Assembly (NCBI RefSeq): GCF_020026305.1
Contig: NZ_CP075691.1
Location: forward strand, 2,604,001-2,668,000
Origin: Streptomyces sp. 135
GTDB taxonomy: Bacteria; Actinomycetota; Actinomycetes; Streptomycetales; Streptomycetaceae
Direction of reading: 5' to 3'
Length of the DNA: 64,000 nt
Shown here: positions 7,814 through 17,528 of the stretch, one piece after another
Position numbering within the stretch: position 1 is the first letter of the stretch
Layout of the letters: the number at the start of each line of letters is the position of its first letter
Notes under the pieces: generated by a model
The model's database searches: none
What the model was told of the DNA's origin: nothing
What the model saw: only the letters and a program-made list of their open reading frames with translations
Made by a program: the position numbers and the translations under genes

Positions 7814-10546
7814 GTGGCTTCCGGATCCGATCGCAACCCGATCATCATTGGCGGCCTGCCGAGTCAGGTCCCGGACTTCGATCCCGAAGAGACCCAGGAG
7901 TGGCTGGACTCCCTCGATGCCGCGGTCGACGAACGCGGCCGTGAGCGGGCCCGCTACCTGATGCTCCGGTTGATCGAGCGCGCACGCGAGAAGCGCGTGG
8001 CCGTTCCCGAAATGCGCAGCACGGACTACGTCAACACGATCGCCACCAAGGACGAGCCGTTCTTCCCCGGCAACGAGGAAATCGAACGCAAGATCCTGAA
8101 CGCGACCCGCTGGAACGCCGCGGTGATGGTCTCGCGCGCCCAGCGCCCCGGCATCGGCGTCGGCGGCCACATCGCCACCTTCGCTTCCTCCGCCTCCCTC
8201 TACGACGTGGGCTTCAACCACTTCTTCCGCGGCAAGGACGAGGGCGACGGCGGCGACCAGATCTTCTTCCAGGGGCACGCGTCCCCCGGTATCTACGCCC
8301 GCGCCTTCCTCCTGGACCGGCTCACCGAGCAGCAGCTCGACGCGTTCCGCCAGGAGAAGTCCAAGGCGCCCAACGGCCTGTCCTCCTACCCCCACCCCCG
8401 GCTGATGCCGGACTTCTGGGAGTTCCCGACGGTCTCCATGGGTCTCGGCCCGCTCGGCGCGATCTACCAGGCGCGGATGAACCGCTACATGGAGGCGCGC
8501 GGCATCGCCGACACCTCCAAGTCGCACGTCTGGGCGTACCTCGGTGACGGCGAGATGGACGAGCCCGAGTCGCTCGGCCAGCTCTCCATCGCCGCCCGTG
8601 AGGGCCTGGACAACCTCACCTTCGTCGTCAACTGCAACCTCCAGCGCCTCGACGGCCCGGTCCGCGGCAACGGCAAGATCATCCAGGAGCTGGAGTCGCA
8701 GTTCCGCGGCGCCGGCTGGAACGTCATCAAGCTGGTCTGGGACCGCAGCTGGGACCCGCTGCTGGCCCAGGACCGGGACGGCATCCTGGTCAACAAGCTG
8801 AACACCACGCCCGACGGCCAGTTCCAGACGTACGCGACCGAGACCGGCGCCTACATCCGCGAGCACTTCTTCGGCGACGACCACCGGCTGCGCGCCATGG
8901 TCGAGAACATGACCGACGAGCAGATCCTGCACCTCGGCCGCGGCGGTCACGACCACAAGAAGGTCTACGCGGCGTACGCGGCGGCCAAGGCCCACAAGGG
9001 CCAGCCGACGGTGATCCTCGCCCAGACGGTCAAGGGCTGGACCCTCGGCCCGAACTTCGAGGGCCGCAACGCCACGCACCAGATGAAGAAGCTGACGGTC
9101 GACGACCTCAAGGGCTTCCGCGACCGCCTGCACATCCCGATCACGGACAAGCAGCTGGAGGACGGCGCCCCGCCGTACTACCACCCGGGCCGGGACTCGG
9201 AAGAGATCCAGTACATGCATGACCGCCGCAAGGGCCTCGGCGGTTACGTCCCGACCCGCGTCGTGCGCGCCAAGCCCCTTCAGCTTCCCGAGGACAAGGC
9301 GTACGCGGCCGCGAAGAAGGGTTCGGGTCAGCAGTCGATCGCCACCACCATGGCGTTCGTCCGCATCCTCAAGGACCTCATGCGGGACAAGGAGATCGGC
9401 AAGCGCTTCGTGCTGATCGCCCCCGACGAGTACCGCACCTTCGGCATGGACGCGTTCTTCCCGAGCGCGAAGATCTACAACCCGCTCGGCCAGCAGTACG
9501 AGGCCGTGGACCGCGAGCTGCTCCTCGCCTACAAGGAGTCGCCGACGGGCCAGATGCTGCACGACGGCATCTCGGAGGCGGGCTGCACCGCCTCCCTGAT
9601 CGCCGCCGGCTCGGCCTACGCCACCCATGGCGAGCCGCTGATCCCGGTCTACGTCTTCTACTCGATGTTCGGTTTCCAGCGCACCGGCGACCAGTTCTGG
9701 CAGATGGCCGACCAGCTGGCGCGCGGTTTCGTCCTCGGCGCCACCGCCGGCCGCACGACGCTGACCGGTGAGGGCCTCCAGCACGCCGACGGCCACTCGC
9801 AGCTGCTCGCCTCGACCAACCCGGCCTGCGTCGCCTACGACCCGGCCTTCGGTTACGAGATCGCGCACATCGTCAGGGACGGTCTGCGCCGGATGTACGG
9901 CCCTGACAGCGAGGACGTCTTCTACTACCTCACCGTCTACAACGAGCCCATCCAGCACCCGGCCGAGCCGGAGAACGTGGATGTCGAAGGCATCCTCAAG
10001 GGCATCTACCGCTTCAAGTCCGGCGAGCAGGGCGCCATCCCCGCCCAGATCATCGCGTCGGGCGTCGCCGTGCCGTGGGCGGTCGAGGCCCAGCAGATCC
10101 TCGCCTCGGAGTGGAACGTCAAGGCGGACATCTGGTCGGCCACCTCCTGGAACGAGCTGCGCCGCGAGGCCGTGGACGTGGAGCGCCACAACCTCCTGCA
10201 CCCCGAGGAGGAGCAGCGCGTCCCGTACGTGACGCGGAAGCTGTCCGGCGCCGAGGGCCCGTTCGTGGCCGTCTCCGACTGGATGCGGAGCGTCCCGGAC
10301 CAGATCTCCCGCTGGGTGCCCGGCACTTACCAGTCGCTCGGCGCGGACGGCTTCGGCTTCGCCGACACGCGTGGCGCGGCCCGCCGCTTCTTCCACATCG
10401 ACGCCCAGTCGATCGTGGTCGGCGTGCTGACCGAGCTGGCCCGCGAGGGCAAGGTCGACCGCTCCGTCCTGAAGCAGGCGATCGACCGCTACCAGCTCCT
10501 CGACGTCGCGGCCGCCGATCCCGGCCCGGCCGGGGGCGACGCGTAG
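7814..10546 (+). CDS. aceE: Pyruvate dehydrogenase E1 component, homodimeric
   Basis: A 910-residue thiamine-diphosphate enzyme that decarboxylates pyruvate and hands the acetyl group to E2, feeding acetyl-CoA to the TCA cycle and to the fatty-acid genes later in this window. The ThDP/Mg2+ motif is [10 protein letters not shown] at residues 244-253, ending NCN at 273-275. [30 protein letters not shown] and the later [21 protein letters not shown] segment are typical of AceE. Length matches the family. GTG at 7814, preceded by AAGGA, gives the usual [14 protein letters not shown] start; the ATG at 7763 would add a non-conserved stretch. Confidence 0.97.
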   Translation: MASGSDRNPIIIGGLPSQVPDFDPEETQEWLDSLDAAVDERGRERARYLMLRLIERAREKRVAVPEMRSTDYVNTIATKDEPFFPGNEEIERKILNATRWNAAVMVSRAQRPGIGVGGHIATFASSASLYDVGFNHFFRGKDEGDGGDQIFFQGHASPGIYARAFLLDRLTEQQLDAFRQEKSKAPNGLSSYPHPRLMPDFWEFPTVSMGLGPLGAIYQARMNRYMEARGIADTSKSHVWAYLGDGEMDEPESLGQLSIAAREGLDNLTFVVNCNLQRLDGPVRGNGKIIQELESQFRGAGWNVIKLVWDRSWDPLLAQDRDGILVNKLNTTPDGQFQTYATETGAYIREHFFGDDHRLRAMVENMTDEQILHLGRGGHDHKKVYAAYAAAKAHKGQPTVILAQTVKGWTLGPNFEGRNATHQMKKLTVDDLKGFRDRLHIPITDKQLEDGAPPYYHPGRDSEEIQYMHDRRKGLGGYVPTRVVRAKPLQLPEDKAYAAAKKGSGQQSIATTMAFVRILKDLMRDKEIGKRFVLIAPDEYRTFGMDAFFPSAKIYNPLGQQYEAVDRELLLAYKESPTGQMLHDGISEAGCTASLIAAGSAYATHGEPLIPVYVFYSMFGFQRTGDQFWQMADQLARGFVLGATAGRTTLTGEGLQHADGHSQLLASTNPACVAYDPAFGYEIAHIVRDGLRRMYGPDSEDVFYYLTVYNEPIQHPAEPENVDVEGILKGIYRFKSGEQGAIPAQIIASGVAVPWAVEAQQILASEWNVKADIWSATSWNELRREAVDVERHNLLHPEEEQRVPYVTRKLSGAEGPFVAVSDWMRSVPDQISRWVPGTYQSLGADGFGFADTRGAARRFFHIDAQSIVVGVLTELAREGKVDRSVLKQAIDRYQLLDVAAADPGPAGGDA

Positions 10547-10558
10547 CGCACGTCCCAT

Positions 10559-10596
10559 CCGGAGGGCGGCGGGGCACAGGTCCCGTCGCCCTCCGG
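10559..10596 (+). terminator. aceE terminator
   Basis: A 15-base stem (10559-10573 with 10582-10596, one G-T pair) around an 8-base loop, followed by CGTTTCC. It lies 12 bases after the aceE stop. Confidence 0.8.
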
Positions 10597-10615
10597 CGTT
10601 TCCTACGATGCGCCC

Positions 10616-11713
10616 ATGAAGGAACAACCGGCACAGATCCGTTGGGAGCAGCGCACCCAGCGCCCTCTCCTCGCGCTCGCGGTGGCGTTCGCCCTCGCCT
10701 ACGCCGTGCCGATCGTGGTGCCCGACGCGAGTCGGACCATCTCGCGGACCTGCACGATCGTGGAGTGGGTCGTCTGGGGCTCGTTCGCCGTCGACTACGT
10801 CGTACGTCTCCTCCTCACCGATCAGCGGCGGCTTTTCATCCGCACGCACTGGCTCGACCTGTGTGCCGTTCTCCTTCCGATGATTCAGCCGCTGCGGTTG
10901 CTGCGGCTCGTCTCCACGCTGATGCTCGTCGGCCGGCGGGCGCGCATGGCGTCGCAGATAAGGCTGACGACGTATGTCGTGGGCTCGGTGGTGGGCCTGC
11001 TGATGTTCGGTTCCCTGGCGGTGCTCTCCGTGGAGCGGGAGTCACCGAACGGGAACATCAAGACGCTGGGTGACGCGGTGTGGTGGTCCTTCACCAGCAT
11101 GACGACGGTCGGCTACGGCGATCACGCTCCGACGACGGGACTCGGCAGGGTGCTCGCGGTCGGATTGATGCTGTCGGGCATCGCACTCCTCGGTGTGGTC
11201 ACCGCGAACATCGCGGCGTGGTTCATCGCCCGATTCGACAAGGACGACGCGGAGGAGCGACGCCAGACGGCCGCGATCGAGGCACTGACGGCAGAGGTGA
11301 AGGCACTGCGGGAGCAGGTGACGGGGCTTTTGGGGGCGGGGGCGGTGCGGGGCGTGGACTCGGTGCTGGGGGCGGGGTCGGTGCCGGGGGCAGGGTCGGT
11401 GTCGGATGCGGACTCCGCCCCGGGGGCGAGCTCGGTGCCGGGAGCGGGCTCGGCACCGGAAGCGGGCCCGGCACTGGAGACGGGCCCGGCACTGGAGACG
11501 GGCCCGGTGCCGGGGGCGAGCGCGGCGCCAGGCTCGGGCTCGGCGTCGGCGGCGGACGTGACGCCGCCGGTGGGCTCCGTGCCCCCACCCGCGGCCGCCG
11601 AGGGCACCGCCGGGCAGAGACGGCGGTGCGCCCGTGTCAGAACATGCCGTCCATCGTGGTCGCCCCCGATATCCGAAGAAGCGCGAGGACGGTGTCGATC
11701 GCGCCCAGGATGA
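10616..11713 (+). CDS. Potassium channel family protein with repetitive C-tail
   Basis: A 365-residue ion channel. Membrane segments lie at about residues 18-38, 48-66, 80-92 and 122-140, then a pore helix with the selectivity filter TVGYGD at 164-169 and a last helix at about 178-205. Arg/Leu-rich LRLLRLVSTLMLVGRRARM resembles an S4-type segment. After a short coiled-coil (AAIEALTAEVKALREQVTGLL) the tail is low-complexity Gly/Ala/Ser/Pro with imperfect GAGSVPGAGSV and ALETGP repeats. The last 77 bases overlap the convergent gene ending at 11637, and that C-terminus (RRRCARVRTCRPSW...) looks read-through, so a frame slip in the repeat is possible. Confidence 0.85.
   Translation: MKEQPAQIRWEQRTQRPLLALAVAFALAYAVPIVVPDASRTISRTCTIVEWVVWGSFAVDYVVRLLLTDQRRLFIRTHWLDLCAVLLPMIQPLRLLRLVSTLMLVGRRARMASQIRLTTYVVGSVVGLLMFGSLAVLSVERESPNGNIKTLGDAVWWSFTSMTTVGYGDHAPTTGLGRVLAVGLMLSGIALLGVVTANIAAWFIARFDKDDAEERRQTAAIEALTAEVKALREQVTGLLGAGAVRGVDSVLGAGSVPGAGSVSDADSAPGASSVPGAGSAPEAGPALETGPALETGPVPGASAAPGSGSASAADVTPPVGSVPPPAAAEGTAGQRRRCARVRTCRPSWSPPISEEARGRCRSRPG
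11464..11499 (+). repeat. 18-bp tandem repeat in channel tail
   Basis: Two exact copies of GGGCCCGGCACTGGAGAC (11464-11481 and 11482-11499), embedded in a longer imperfect repeat zone (about 11333-11530). The unit is a multiple of three, so copy changes keep the frame. Confidence 0.8.
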
Positions 11714-11939
11714 GGGCGACCAGGGCCGGTGCCGGGCGGGCACCGGCCCAACTGCGGCCCAGGGCGAGCCAGCCGCACACGATCGCCATGGGGCCGAGGA
11801 TGATCCCCAGCACGAAGAACCCGGCGATCGCACAGACGGCTCCTACTACGCCGAGCGTCGCGCGGTCCGGCCCACTCCGCGACCACGTACGGCCGCGTGA
11901 GCGGGGGTGCTTGCGCGTGGCGTGTCCGAAGCCCGCCAT
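11637..11939 (-). CDS. DUF4190-type small membrane protein
   Basis: A 100-residue protein with a basic N-terminus (MAGFGHATRKHPRSRGRTW) and two hydrophobic segments: LGVVGAVCAIAGFFVLGIILGPMAIVCGWLAL and PALVALILGAIDTVLALLRI. This two-helix layout with a Gly-rich hairpin is typical of DUF4190 proteins of streptomycetes. The ribosome site AAGGAG (plus-strand CTCCTT, 11945-11950) overlaps the GTG at 11945 and is only 2 bases from the ATG at 11942, so the ATG at 11939 is the sensible start. Function unknown. It overlaps the end of the convergent channel gene. Confidence 0.75.
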   Translation of the reverse strand: MAGFGHATRKHPRSRGRTWSRSGPDRATLGVVGAVCAIAGFFVLGIILGPMAIVCGWLALGRSWAGARPAPALVALILGAIDTVLALLRISGATTMDGMF

Positions 11940-11990
11940 CATCACTCCTTGAGTCAGCCCGTTCGGGGCTCAAACCGCGAGTACCCCGCC

Positions 11991-12365
11991 TCAGCGCTCC
12001 CAGACCTTGAACGCCCGCACCCGGTAAGGAGAGTCGGGCGCCCAGGTGCCACTGCCCGGGTAGGTGTTGAACTCCCCGGTCTCGCCGCACTTCGCGGATT
12101 GGTACGTGGTGACAGGCCGGCCGGTGCGGTTGGCGAGAGCTTGCGCGCTGCCCCCCTCCGGCAGCGTGATACAGCTCTCGATGTCGATGTCGGCCAACTC
12201 ATACGTATGCCGGTCACCCTTGAACTGCGCCTTCTCCCAGAGGCAGAGCTCACCCGGCGCGCATCCGCGGAGCGTCGGTGGGGCCGCGGCCACGGCGTGC
12301 ATGGGTGACAGGACCAATGCGGCGAGTGCGGCGGCGGTGACGGTCGTGGGCATGGTCGTACGCAT
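11991..12365 (-). CDS. Secreted peptidase-inhibitor I36-like protein
   Basis: A 124-residue exported protein. The signal peptide is about 26 residues (MRTTMPTTVTAAALAALVLSPMHAVAAA). The mature part is a small beta/gamma-crystallin-like fold: GCAPGELCLWEKAQFKGDRHTYE, then a Cys-containing strand (IESCITL), NRTGRPVTTYQSAKCGE and a closing FKVWER. Four cysteines could form two disulfides. Such I36 (SMI-like) proteins are common secreted products in streptomycetes and may inhibit metalloproteases. The start at 12365 follows a G-rich stretch, and the upstream open frame to 12449 is not coding-like. The exact target is unknown. Confidence 0.8.
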   Translation of the reverse strand: MRTTMPTTVTAAALAALVLSPMHAVAAAPPTLRGCAPGELCLWEKAQFKGDRHTYELADIDIESCITLPEGGSAQALANRTGRPVTTYQSAKCGETGEFNTYPGSGTWAPDSPYRVRAFKVWER

Positions 12366-12484
12366 GTGCTCAACCCCCGTGTGGTGTCGCTCAGTTGTCC
12401 GCGTCGTGCGGATCTCATGTCTGAACTCTGGACCGTCCGACCGCGCCATCGGAAGGGGTACGAATGTGCGTCACCCGGATAGGC

Positions 12485-12517
12485 GAAAGCCCCCCAGAAT
12501 GTCCCTGAGGGGCTTTC
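12485..12517. terminator. Hairpin downstream of MFS gene
   Basis: GAAAGCCCC at 12485-12493 pairs with GGGGCTTTC at 12509-12517. It sits 54 bases beyond the stop of the DHA2 transporter (minus strand). Confidence 0.6.
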
Positions 12518-12570
12518 CCTGACTTCTGCCGCCGCCCAGCCGTCCACGGACATGCGGCACACCAAATGTC

Positions 12571-14181
12571 CTAAATGTGCACCGCACCCGCACCGGCTTC
12601 GGCGTTGGTTCCACGCTTGGCGAGGAACGCGACGAAGACCGCGACCACCGCGACACCGGTGGCGACCAGGCAGGCCATGCCCATGCCCGACATGAACGTG
12701 TCGTGCGTGACCGAGGTGATCTGCTCGGCGACCGACGGTGGCGCCTTCGGCGGGACCGGCGCTATGCCGACCTGGACGGCTTCGGCGGCCTTGTCGAGTT
12801 CGGCGGGGCTGAGCGGCGGCAGCTTCGCCTTCGCCCAGTTGTCGGCCAGGTCGCTGTCGACCTTCGACGCCATGACGGCGCCGAGGACCGCCGTGCCGAG
12901 GCTGCCGCCGATCTGCATCGCGGCCTGCTGGAGGCCGCCGGCCACACCGGAGAGCTCCATCGGCGCGTTGCCCACGATGACTTCGGTCGCGCCGACCATC
13001 ACCGGAGCGAGACCGAGGCCGAGGAGCGCGAACCAGAGCGACATCAGACCACTGCCGGTGCCCGCCTCCAGCGTGGACATGCCGTACATGGCGGCGGCGG
13101 TGAGCAGCATGCCGCCGGCCAGCGGGATCCTCGGACCGGTCTTGGTGATCATGGCGCCAGCCAGCGGTGAGCCCACGATCATCATGCCGGTGAGGGGCAG
13201 CAGGTGCAGACCGCTGTCGACGGGACTCATCCCGTGCACGTTCTGGAGGTAGAAGGTGACGAAGAAGAGTCCGCCCATGAAGGCGATGGCCATCAGCACC
13301 ATGAGGACCACGCCCGCGGACAGCGCCACGGAACGGAACAGGCCGAGCGGTATGAGCGGCTCCTTGACCTTCGACTCCCACGCCGCGAAGAGCACGAAGC
13401 TCAGTACGGAAGCCGCGATGAACGTCCAGGTCAGGCCGTCGCCCCAGCCCCACTCCGGAGCCTTGATGAGCGCCCAGACCAGGCAGAACATGGCCGCCGA
13501 CAGCAGGGCGATGCCCAAGACGTCGAAGGACCTGGGGGCGTTCTCGGCGCGGTGGTCCCTGAGGATGAACAGGCCGAGCGCGACGGCGAGGACGCCGACC
13601 GGCACGTTGATGAAGAAGACGGACTGCCAGCTGACGTGCTCGACGAGGAGACCGCCGAGGATGGGGCCGCCCGCCGTGGAGGCACCGATCACCATGCCCC
13701 AGATGCCGATGGCCATGTTGAGCTTCTCGGCCGGGAACGAAGCGCGGAGCAGGCCGAGCGCGGCAGGCATCAGCAGGGCACCGAACAACCCCTGGAGCAC
13801 GCGGAAGGTGACCACCAGCGGGATGGTGTCGGACAGGCCGATGGCCCCGGAGGCGGCGGCGAAGCCGATCACTCCTATGAGGTACGTCTGACGATGGCCG
13901 AAGCGGTCACCCAGCTTGCCCGCGGTGATCAGCGAGACGGCGAGCGCCAAGAAGTAGCCATTGGTGATCCACTGCACCTCCGCGAAGGTGGCGCCGAGAT
14001 CAGCCTGGATGGCGGGGTTGGCGATCGCGACGATGGTGCCGTCCAGGGCGACCATCATCACGCCGATCGCGACAGAGAAGAGCGTCAGCCAGGGGTGACC
14101 GCGGAGCCCCTTGGCCGGGGTCGGAGCGGACACCGGCTCCGGCGCCTTGTCCGCCTTGTCGGCGGTGGTCTGACTAGTCAT
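12571..14181 (-). CDS. MFS drug transporter, DHA2 (EmrB/QacA) family
   Basis: A 536-residue inner-membrane drug:H+ antiporter with 14 predicted helices. It shows the DHA2 motif LDGTIVAIANPAIQADLG in helix 1, WITNGYFLALAVSLITAGKLGDRFGHRQTYL (motif A) after helix 2, and GPILGGLLVEHVSWQSVFFINVPVGV (motif C region). Length fits the family. It is transcribed divergently from a TetR regulator that starts 117 bases away, the classic arrangement in which the TetR protein represses the pump until a ligand binds. The substrate cannot be read from the sequence. Confidence 0.93.
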   Translation of the reverse strand: MTSQTTADKADKAPEPVSAPTPAKGLRGHPWLTLFSVAIGVMMVALDGTIVAIANPAIQADLGATFAEVQWITNGYFLALAVSLITAGKLGDRFGHRQTYLIGVIGFAAASGAIGLSDTIPLVVTFRVLQGLFGALLMPAALGLLRASFPAEKLNMAIGIWGMVIGASTAGGPILGGLLVEHVSWQSVFFINVPVGVLAVALGLFILRDHRAENAPRSFDVLGIALLSAAMFCLVWALIKAPEWGWGDGLTWTFIAASVLSFVLFAAWESKVKEPLIPLGLFRSVALSAGVVLMVLMAIAFMGGLFFVTFYLQNVHGMSPVDSGLHLLPLTGMMIVGSPLAGAMITKTGPRIPLAGGMLLTAAAMYGMSTLEAGTGSGLMSLWFALLGLGLAPVMVGATEVIVGNAPMELSGVAGGLQQAAMQIGGSLGTAVLGAVMASKVDSDLADNWAKAKLPPLSPAELDKAAEAVQVGIAPVPPKAPPSVAEQITSVTHDTFMSGMGMACLVATGVAVVAVFVAFLAKRGTNAEAGAGAVHI

Positions 14182-14297
14182 GCGACCAGGCTAATGACAG
14201 CGACTGACAGTTGACAAACGTCTTCACAAGTCGGTAACTGACATGAAGCTGCCCGCAGATATGCTGAACTGGGCAAACAGTCAGAGGGGGCCATGGC
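14182..14297. promoter_or_regulatory. Divergent promoter/operator region, MFS pump and TetR gene
   Basis: This 116-base gap holds TTGACA at 14211-14216 (plus-strand -35 candidate) and an inverted repeat CAGTT (14208-14212)...AACTG (14236-14240). TGACAG/CTGACA words recur around it. It is the likely TetR operator, though the exact site is not certain. Confidence 0.4.
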
Positions 14298-15011
14298 GTG
14301 AAAACCGGGCAGCGAGCGACAGGACCCGGGGAAACCCAGGCCGAGACCACCGAGGACGTCTCGCCCGGACTCGCGGCGCCCGGACTGCGGGAGCGCAAGA
14401 AGCAGCGCACTCGTGACGCGCTGCTGCGCGCGGCACTCGAACTCTTCACGACCAAGGGGTTCGAGGAGACGACCGTCGACGAGATCGCCGAGACCGTCGA
14501 GGTGTCCCAGCGCACGTTCTTCCGCTACTTCGCCAACAAGCAGGAGGCCGCCTTCGCCGTCCAGGAGATGGTGGAGGCGCGGTTCGTCCAGAGCCTGCGC
14601 GATCGCCCCGCCGAGGAAGCCCCGCTCGTGGCGCTGCGCGGAGCGATCCTCGGCGCCTGGGAGGCCATGGGGCAGTCGATCGAGGAGGTCGTGCCGGTCG
14701 AACTGCACATGAGCACGTACCAGATGATCGAGTCGACCCCCTCACTGCTCGCCGCGCACCTGCGCCGCTCCATGGAGACCGAGGAAGAGATAGCCCGCGT
14801 GATCGCCGAACGGGAGGGACTCGACCTGGACACCGACCCGCGGCCGCGCGTGGCCGTGGCGGCGTTCAGCGGCGTGATGCGGGTGACGGGTCGACTGTGG
14901 GGCGCCGGCGAGGACATCAGCGTGGAGTCCATCCGAGAGCTCACCGAGCAGTACCTCGACCACCTGGGGCCCGCCCTGGCCGCGGACTGGCGTACGCCTC
15001 GGCCGTCTTAG
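14298..15011 (+). CDS. TetR family regulator of the adjacent efflux pump
   Basis: A 237-residue repressor with an extended N-terminus of about 30 residues, then the TetR HTH: LRERKKQRTRDALLRAALELFTTKGFEETTVDEIAETVEVSQRTFFRYFANKQE at about 30-83. The ligand-binding C-terminal domain is helical and ends LTEQYLDHLGPALAADW. GTG at 14298 is used; internal starts close to the HTH are possible. It is divergent from the DHA2 transporter, so it most likely senses a pump substrate and represses both genes. Confidence 0.9.
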   Translation: MKTGQRATGPGETQAETTEDVSPGLAAPGLRERKKQRTRDALLRAALELFTTKGFEETTVDEIAETVEVSQRTFFRYFANKQEAAFAVQEMVEARFVQSLRDRPAEEAPLVALRGAILGAWEAMGQSIEEVVPVELHMSTYQMIESTPSLLAAHLRRSMETEEEIARVIAEREGLDLDTDPRPRVAVAAFSGVMRVTGRLWGAGEDISVESIRELTEQYLDHLGPALAADWRTPRPS

Positions 15012-15250
15012 CCGTCCGCGCCGACCGCCGTCGCGAACCATCCAGTGGGTGGAATTCGCACCTAGGTTGGGCAATGGAGCAGGTGCCCTAAGTAACGCAC
15101 GCGCGTGGCGCTCGACGGCGCGCCATTCACCCACAGAGCGTGACGAAGCGCTTCGATATGTGCCCGCTGTGCCTCAATTACCCCTCTAGAAACGTGATCT
15201 GCCTCACGCGATGTACGGTATGCATCAGGGTTCTCCTAGGGTGTTCCGCA

Positions 15251-16462
15251 GTGACTTCCTTCGACTCCTCCCCACAACTCAACGCGTGGCGTGCTCTGCT
15301 CGCGCTGGCCGTCGTGTTCGTCATGCTGGCGACCACGGGCTGGACCGCCGTGCGGAACAACAAGGGCGACTCGTCGCCTCTCGAAGCCGAGATCTCCGCC
15401 TGGGAGCGGGGGAACATCGACGGGCGCGCGCTGCCCGACCCCGATGCTCCCGCCGCTCGGCTCAGCCAGTTCTTCGCCTCGCTCGACAAGAAGCAGCGCA
15501 ACCGGCTGGCCGGCCGCTACCCCCTCGCGGTCGGCAACATGAACGGTGCGCCTTCCGAACTGCGTTATCGCGCGAACCGCATCGCCCTGGGACAGGCCCG
15601 CAAGGTCGAGCGGGAGCGTATGCGCGACAAACGCCTCTCCCCCTTGGGGCAGCAGGAGGCCGAGCGCAGAATGAAGCGCTTCGGGGTCATGATGCGCCCC
15701 GGACGCCAGGTCCTCGCCTTCGATCCCATGGGCTCCGGTCGCATGGCCGAAGTCATCGGAGACCTCGACAAGGCCCGCCGTGTCTCTGTCGTGGTACCCG
15801 GCGTCGACACCAACGTGCTGACCTTCGAGCGGACTTTCCGCAAGTACTCGGCGCCGGTGGGCATGGCCAAGGCGCTCTACCGCGCGGAGCGCTCCGTGAA
15901 CCCACGCGCGCGTACCGCCGTGATCGCCTGGGCCGACTACACCGCGCCCGTGGGCATCGGCGTGGACGCGGCCACGGCCATGCGCGCCGAGAGCGGTGCC
16001 GTACGCCTCGACTCCATGGTGCGAGGGCTCCCCGGGCGCTCACCGGTCGCGCTGTACTGCCACAGCTACGGCTCCGTGGTGTGCGGTGTGGCCGCGCGGA
16101 CCCTGCCTGCGCGGGTCACCGACATCGCGGTCGCGGGCAGTCCCGGGATGCGCGCCGACAAGGCATCGCAGTTGGGTACGGAGGCCCGGATCTGGGCCGC
16201 CCGGGACAGCGACGACTGGATTCAGGATGTGCCCTACATGGAGGTCGGCGGGCTCGGCCACGGCGCCGACCCGGTGTCCGGCGGTTTCGGCGCGCGGGTG
16301 CTGTCCTCGGCGGGTGCCGCGGGCCACACCGGCTACTTCGAACCGGGCACGGAGAGCCTGCGTAATTTCGCCGAGATCGGCACAGGTTCATACGACGGGG
16401 TGCGATGCGCGAGTGGGGACGACGTCTGCCGGAAGGGCATTTCCGGCGAGGCGGCGGCCTGA
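15251..16462 (+). CDS. Secreted/anchored alpha/beta hydrolase, DUF1023 (copy 1)
   Basis: A 403-residue protein with an N-terminal hydrophobic segment (NAWRALLALAVVFVMLATTGW), a signal peptide or anchor. The body matches DUF1023 hydrolases: VSVVVPGVDTNVLTFERTFRKY, a strand AVIAWADYTAPVGIG, the nucleophile elbow CHSYGSVVCG with Ser272, a GSPGMRADKASQLG turn, and a late GLGHGADP/HTGYFEPGTESL region that would supply the His. GTG at 15251 is chosen because it directly precedes the anchor; the ribosome site is weak. A paralogue lies at 19714-20877. Substrate unknown; an envelope or extracellular ester is likely. Confidence 0.82.
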   Translation: MTSFDSSPQLNAWRALLALAVVFVMLATTGWTAVRNNKGDSSPLEAEISAWERGNIDGRALPDPDAPAARLSQFFASLDKKQRNRLAGRYPLAVGNMNGAPSELRYRANRIALGQARKVERERMRDKRLSPLGQQEAERRMKRFGVMMRPGRQVLAFDPMGSGRMAEVIGDLDKARRVSVVVPGVDTNVLTFERTFRKYSAPVGMAKALYRAERSVNPRARTAVIAWADYTAPVGIGVDAATAMRAESGAVRLDSMVRGLPGRSPVALYCHSYGSVVCGVAARTLPARVTDIAVAGSPGMRADKASQLGTEARIWAARDSDDWIQDVPYMEVGGLGHGADPVSGGFGARVLSSAGAAGHTGYFEPGTESLRNFAEIGTGSYDGVRCASGDDVCRKGISGEAAA

Positions 16463-16516
16463 CGCGCGTAGAAATCGACGAAACAGCGGCCCGCCGCAGG
16501 AGGGACGGAGGCGCGC

Positions 16517-17413
16517 GTGCCGCCTACGATGAGCCGCATGGGTGACGTACTGGCCGGATTTCATGCCGCCTGGGAGTTCGAGTCCGACTCCGTGCTCATC
16601 CGCTTCGAACGGGGAATCCGCACACCGAAGCTCTACCAAGCGCTCGGTGAACGGCGTATCCCGCATGAGGCGATCGCAGCGGTGACACTCTCCCCCGGGA
16701 AACGCGGGACCGTCGTTCTTCATGCCGTGCCGAGACCGGGCGCCGATCCTTTGATGGAGGCGGCGGCGGGCCAGCTCAAGGACGGTTGCGACCCGTACCG
16801 CTTGGTGCTGCCCGCCGAGCGGGAGACCCTCGCCGAGTACTACGCGGACGAGCTGCGGGCACAGATCACTTCGGACGACACCGGACCCCCGGATCGCTAT
16901 CTGGTGGCCGCCCCCGAGGCTCCGTTGCACTTCAAGGCGTACGACGGCAAGGCGTCCTTCGACGGCAAGCTGGTGTCCTTCCGGTGGTTCTGGACGGGCG
17001 CCTCGTCGGCGAAGTGGAAGGCCGGTGACCAGAGCTTTCCCGTCACGGATCTGGGTGGCATCGAGTGGCGCTCCCCGGAGGTCTTCGAGGGGCATCTGAG
17101 GCTGCTGCGCCATGATTCCCCCGTGGCGCAGCCCGCGCAGGCCGATCAGGACCCCGCGGCCGTCGTCTTCGGCCTCGGGTACGGCCCGGTCCACGAGTCG
17201 CTGCCGTTCGCCGCGTCGGTCCTCGCGGCGATTCGGTCCTCGGGCCCGGCCCTGACCTCCGCCGGCGTCGGAGCCGCGCCGACATCGGCTGTCCGGCGCG
17301 ATCCGGCGGACATCGCGGACCGCATCCGGCATCTGGGCGAGCTGCACCAAGCGGGTCTGCTCACGGACGAGGAATTCACGGCGAAGAAGGCCGAGCTGCT
17401 GGCGGAGCTGTGA
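16517..17413 (+). CDS. DUF4429 domain protein with C-terminal SHOCT motif
   Basis: A 298-residue cytosolic protein. The core repeats short beta-rich modules: VLAGFHAAWEFESDSVLIRFERG near residue 10 and LHFKAYDGKASFDGKLVSFRW near residue 140, both typical of DUF4429. The C-terminal 35 residues (IADRIRHLGELHQAGLLTDEEFTAKKAELLAEL) form a SHOCT motif, a short oligomerisation domain found at protein ends. GTG at 16517 is preferred because GGAGG lies 5 bases upstream; ATG codons at 16529 and 16538 are alternatives. No function is known. Confidence 0.85.
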   Translation: MPPTMSRMGDVLAGFHAAWEFESDSVLIRFERGIRTPKLYQALGERRIPHEAIAAVTLSPGKRGTVVLHAVPRPGADPLMEAAAGQLKDGCDPYRLVLPAERETLAEYYADELRAQITSDDTGPPDRYLVAAPEAPLHFKAYDGKASFDGKLVSFRWFWTGASSAKWKAGDQSFPVTDLGGIEWRSPEVFEGHLRLLRHDSPVAQPAQADQDPAAVVFGLGYGPVHESLPFAASVLAAIRSSGPALTSAGVGAAPTSAVRRDPADIADRIRHLGELHQAGLLTDEEFTAKKAELLAEL

Positions 17414-17423
17414 TCCACGCGGT

Positions 17424-17451
17424 CACCACCGCCTCCCGTGGGGCGGTGGTG
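17424..17451 (+). terminator. Hairpin after DUF4429 gene
   Basis: A perfect 10-base stem, CACCACCGCC (17424-17433) with GGCGGTGGTG (17442-17451), 8-base loop, 11 bases after the DUF4429 stop. Its right arm runs into the GGTGATACC motif described next, so it may double as an operator. Confidence 0.5.
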
Positions 17452-17490
17452 ATACCTGGGTATGAGGTCCGGTCCAGCACCCCGGTATGA
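17448..17490. promoter_or_regulatory. Putative response-regulator operator before the kinase gene
   Basis: GGTGATACC at 17448-17456 is the reverse complement of GGTATCACC, found twice at 19583-19612 before the DUF1023/acyltransferase pair. Related half-sites GGGTATGA (17458-17465) and CCGGTATGA (17482-17490) follow. The shared word suggests autoregulation by the adjacent NarL-type regulator. Confidence 0.45.
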
Positions 17491-17528
17491 CGGCGCGCGG
17501 GGTGCTTCACGCCTACGCTGACCAGGCC

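Noticed and set aside
7640-10849. A 1,069-codon open frame antisense to aceE
   Set aside because: It is the mirror of a high-GC3 gene; its product is rich in Arg, Val, Leu, Asp and Gly without any recognisable motif, while the plus strand encodes a complete AceE.
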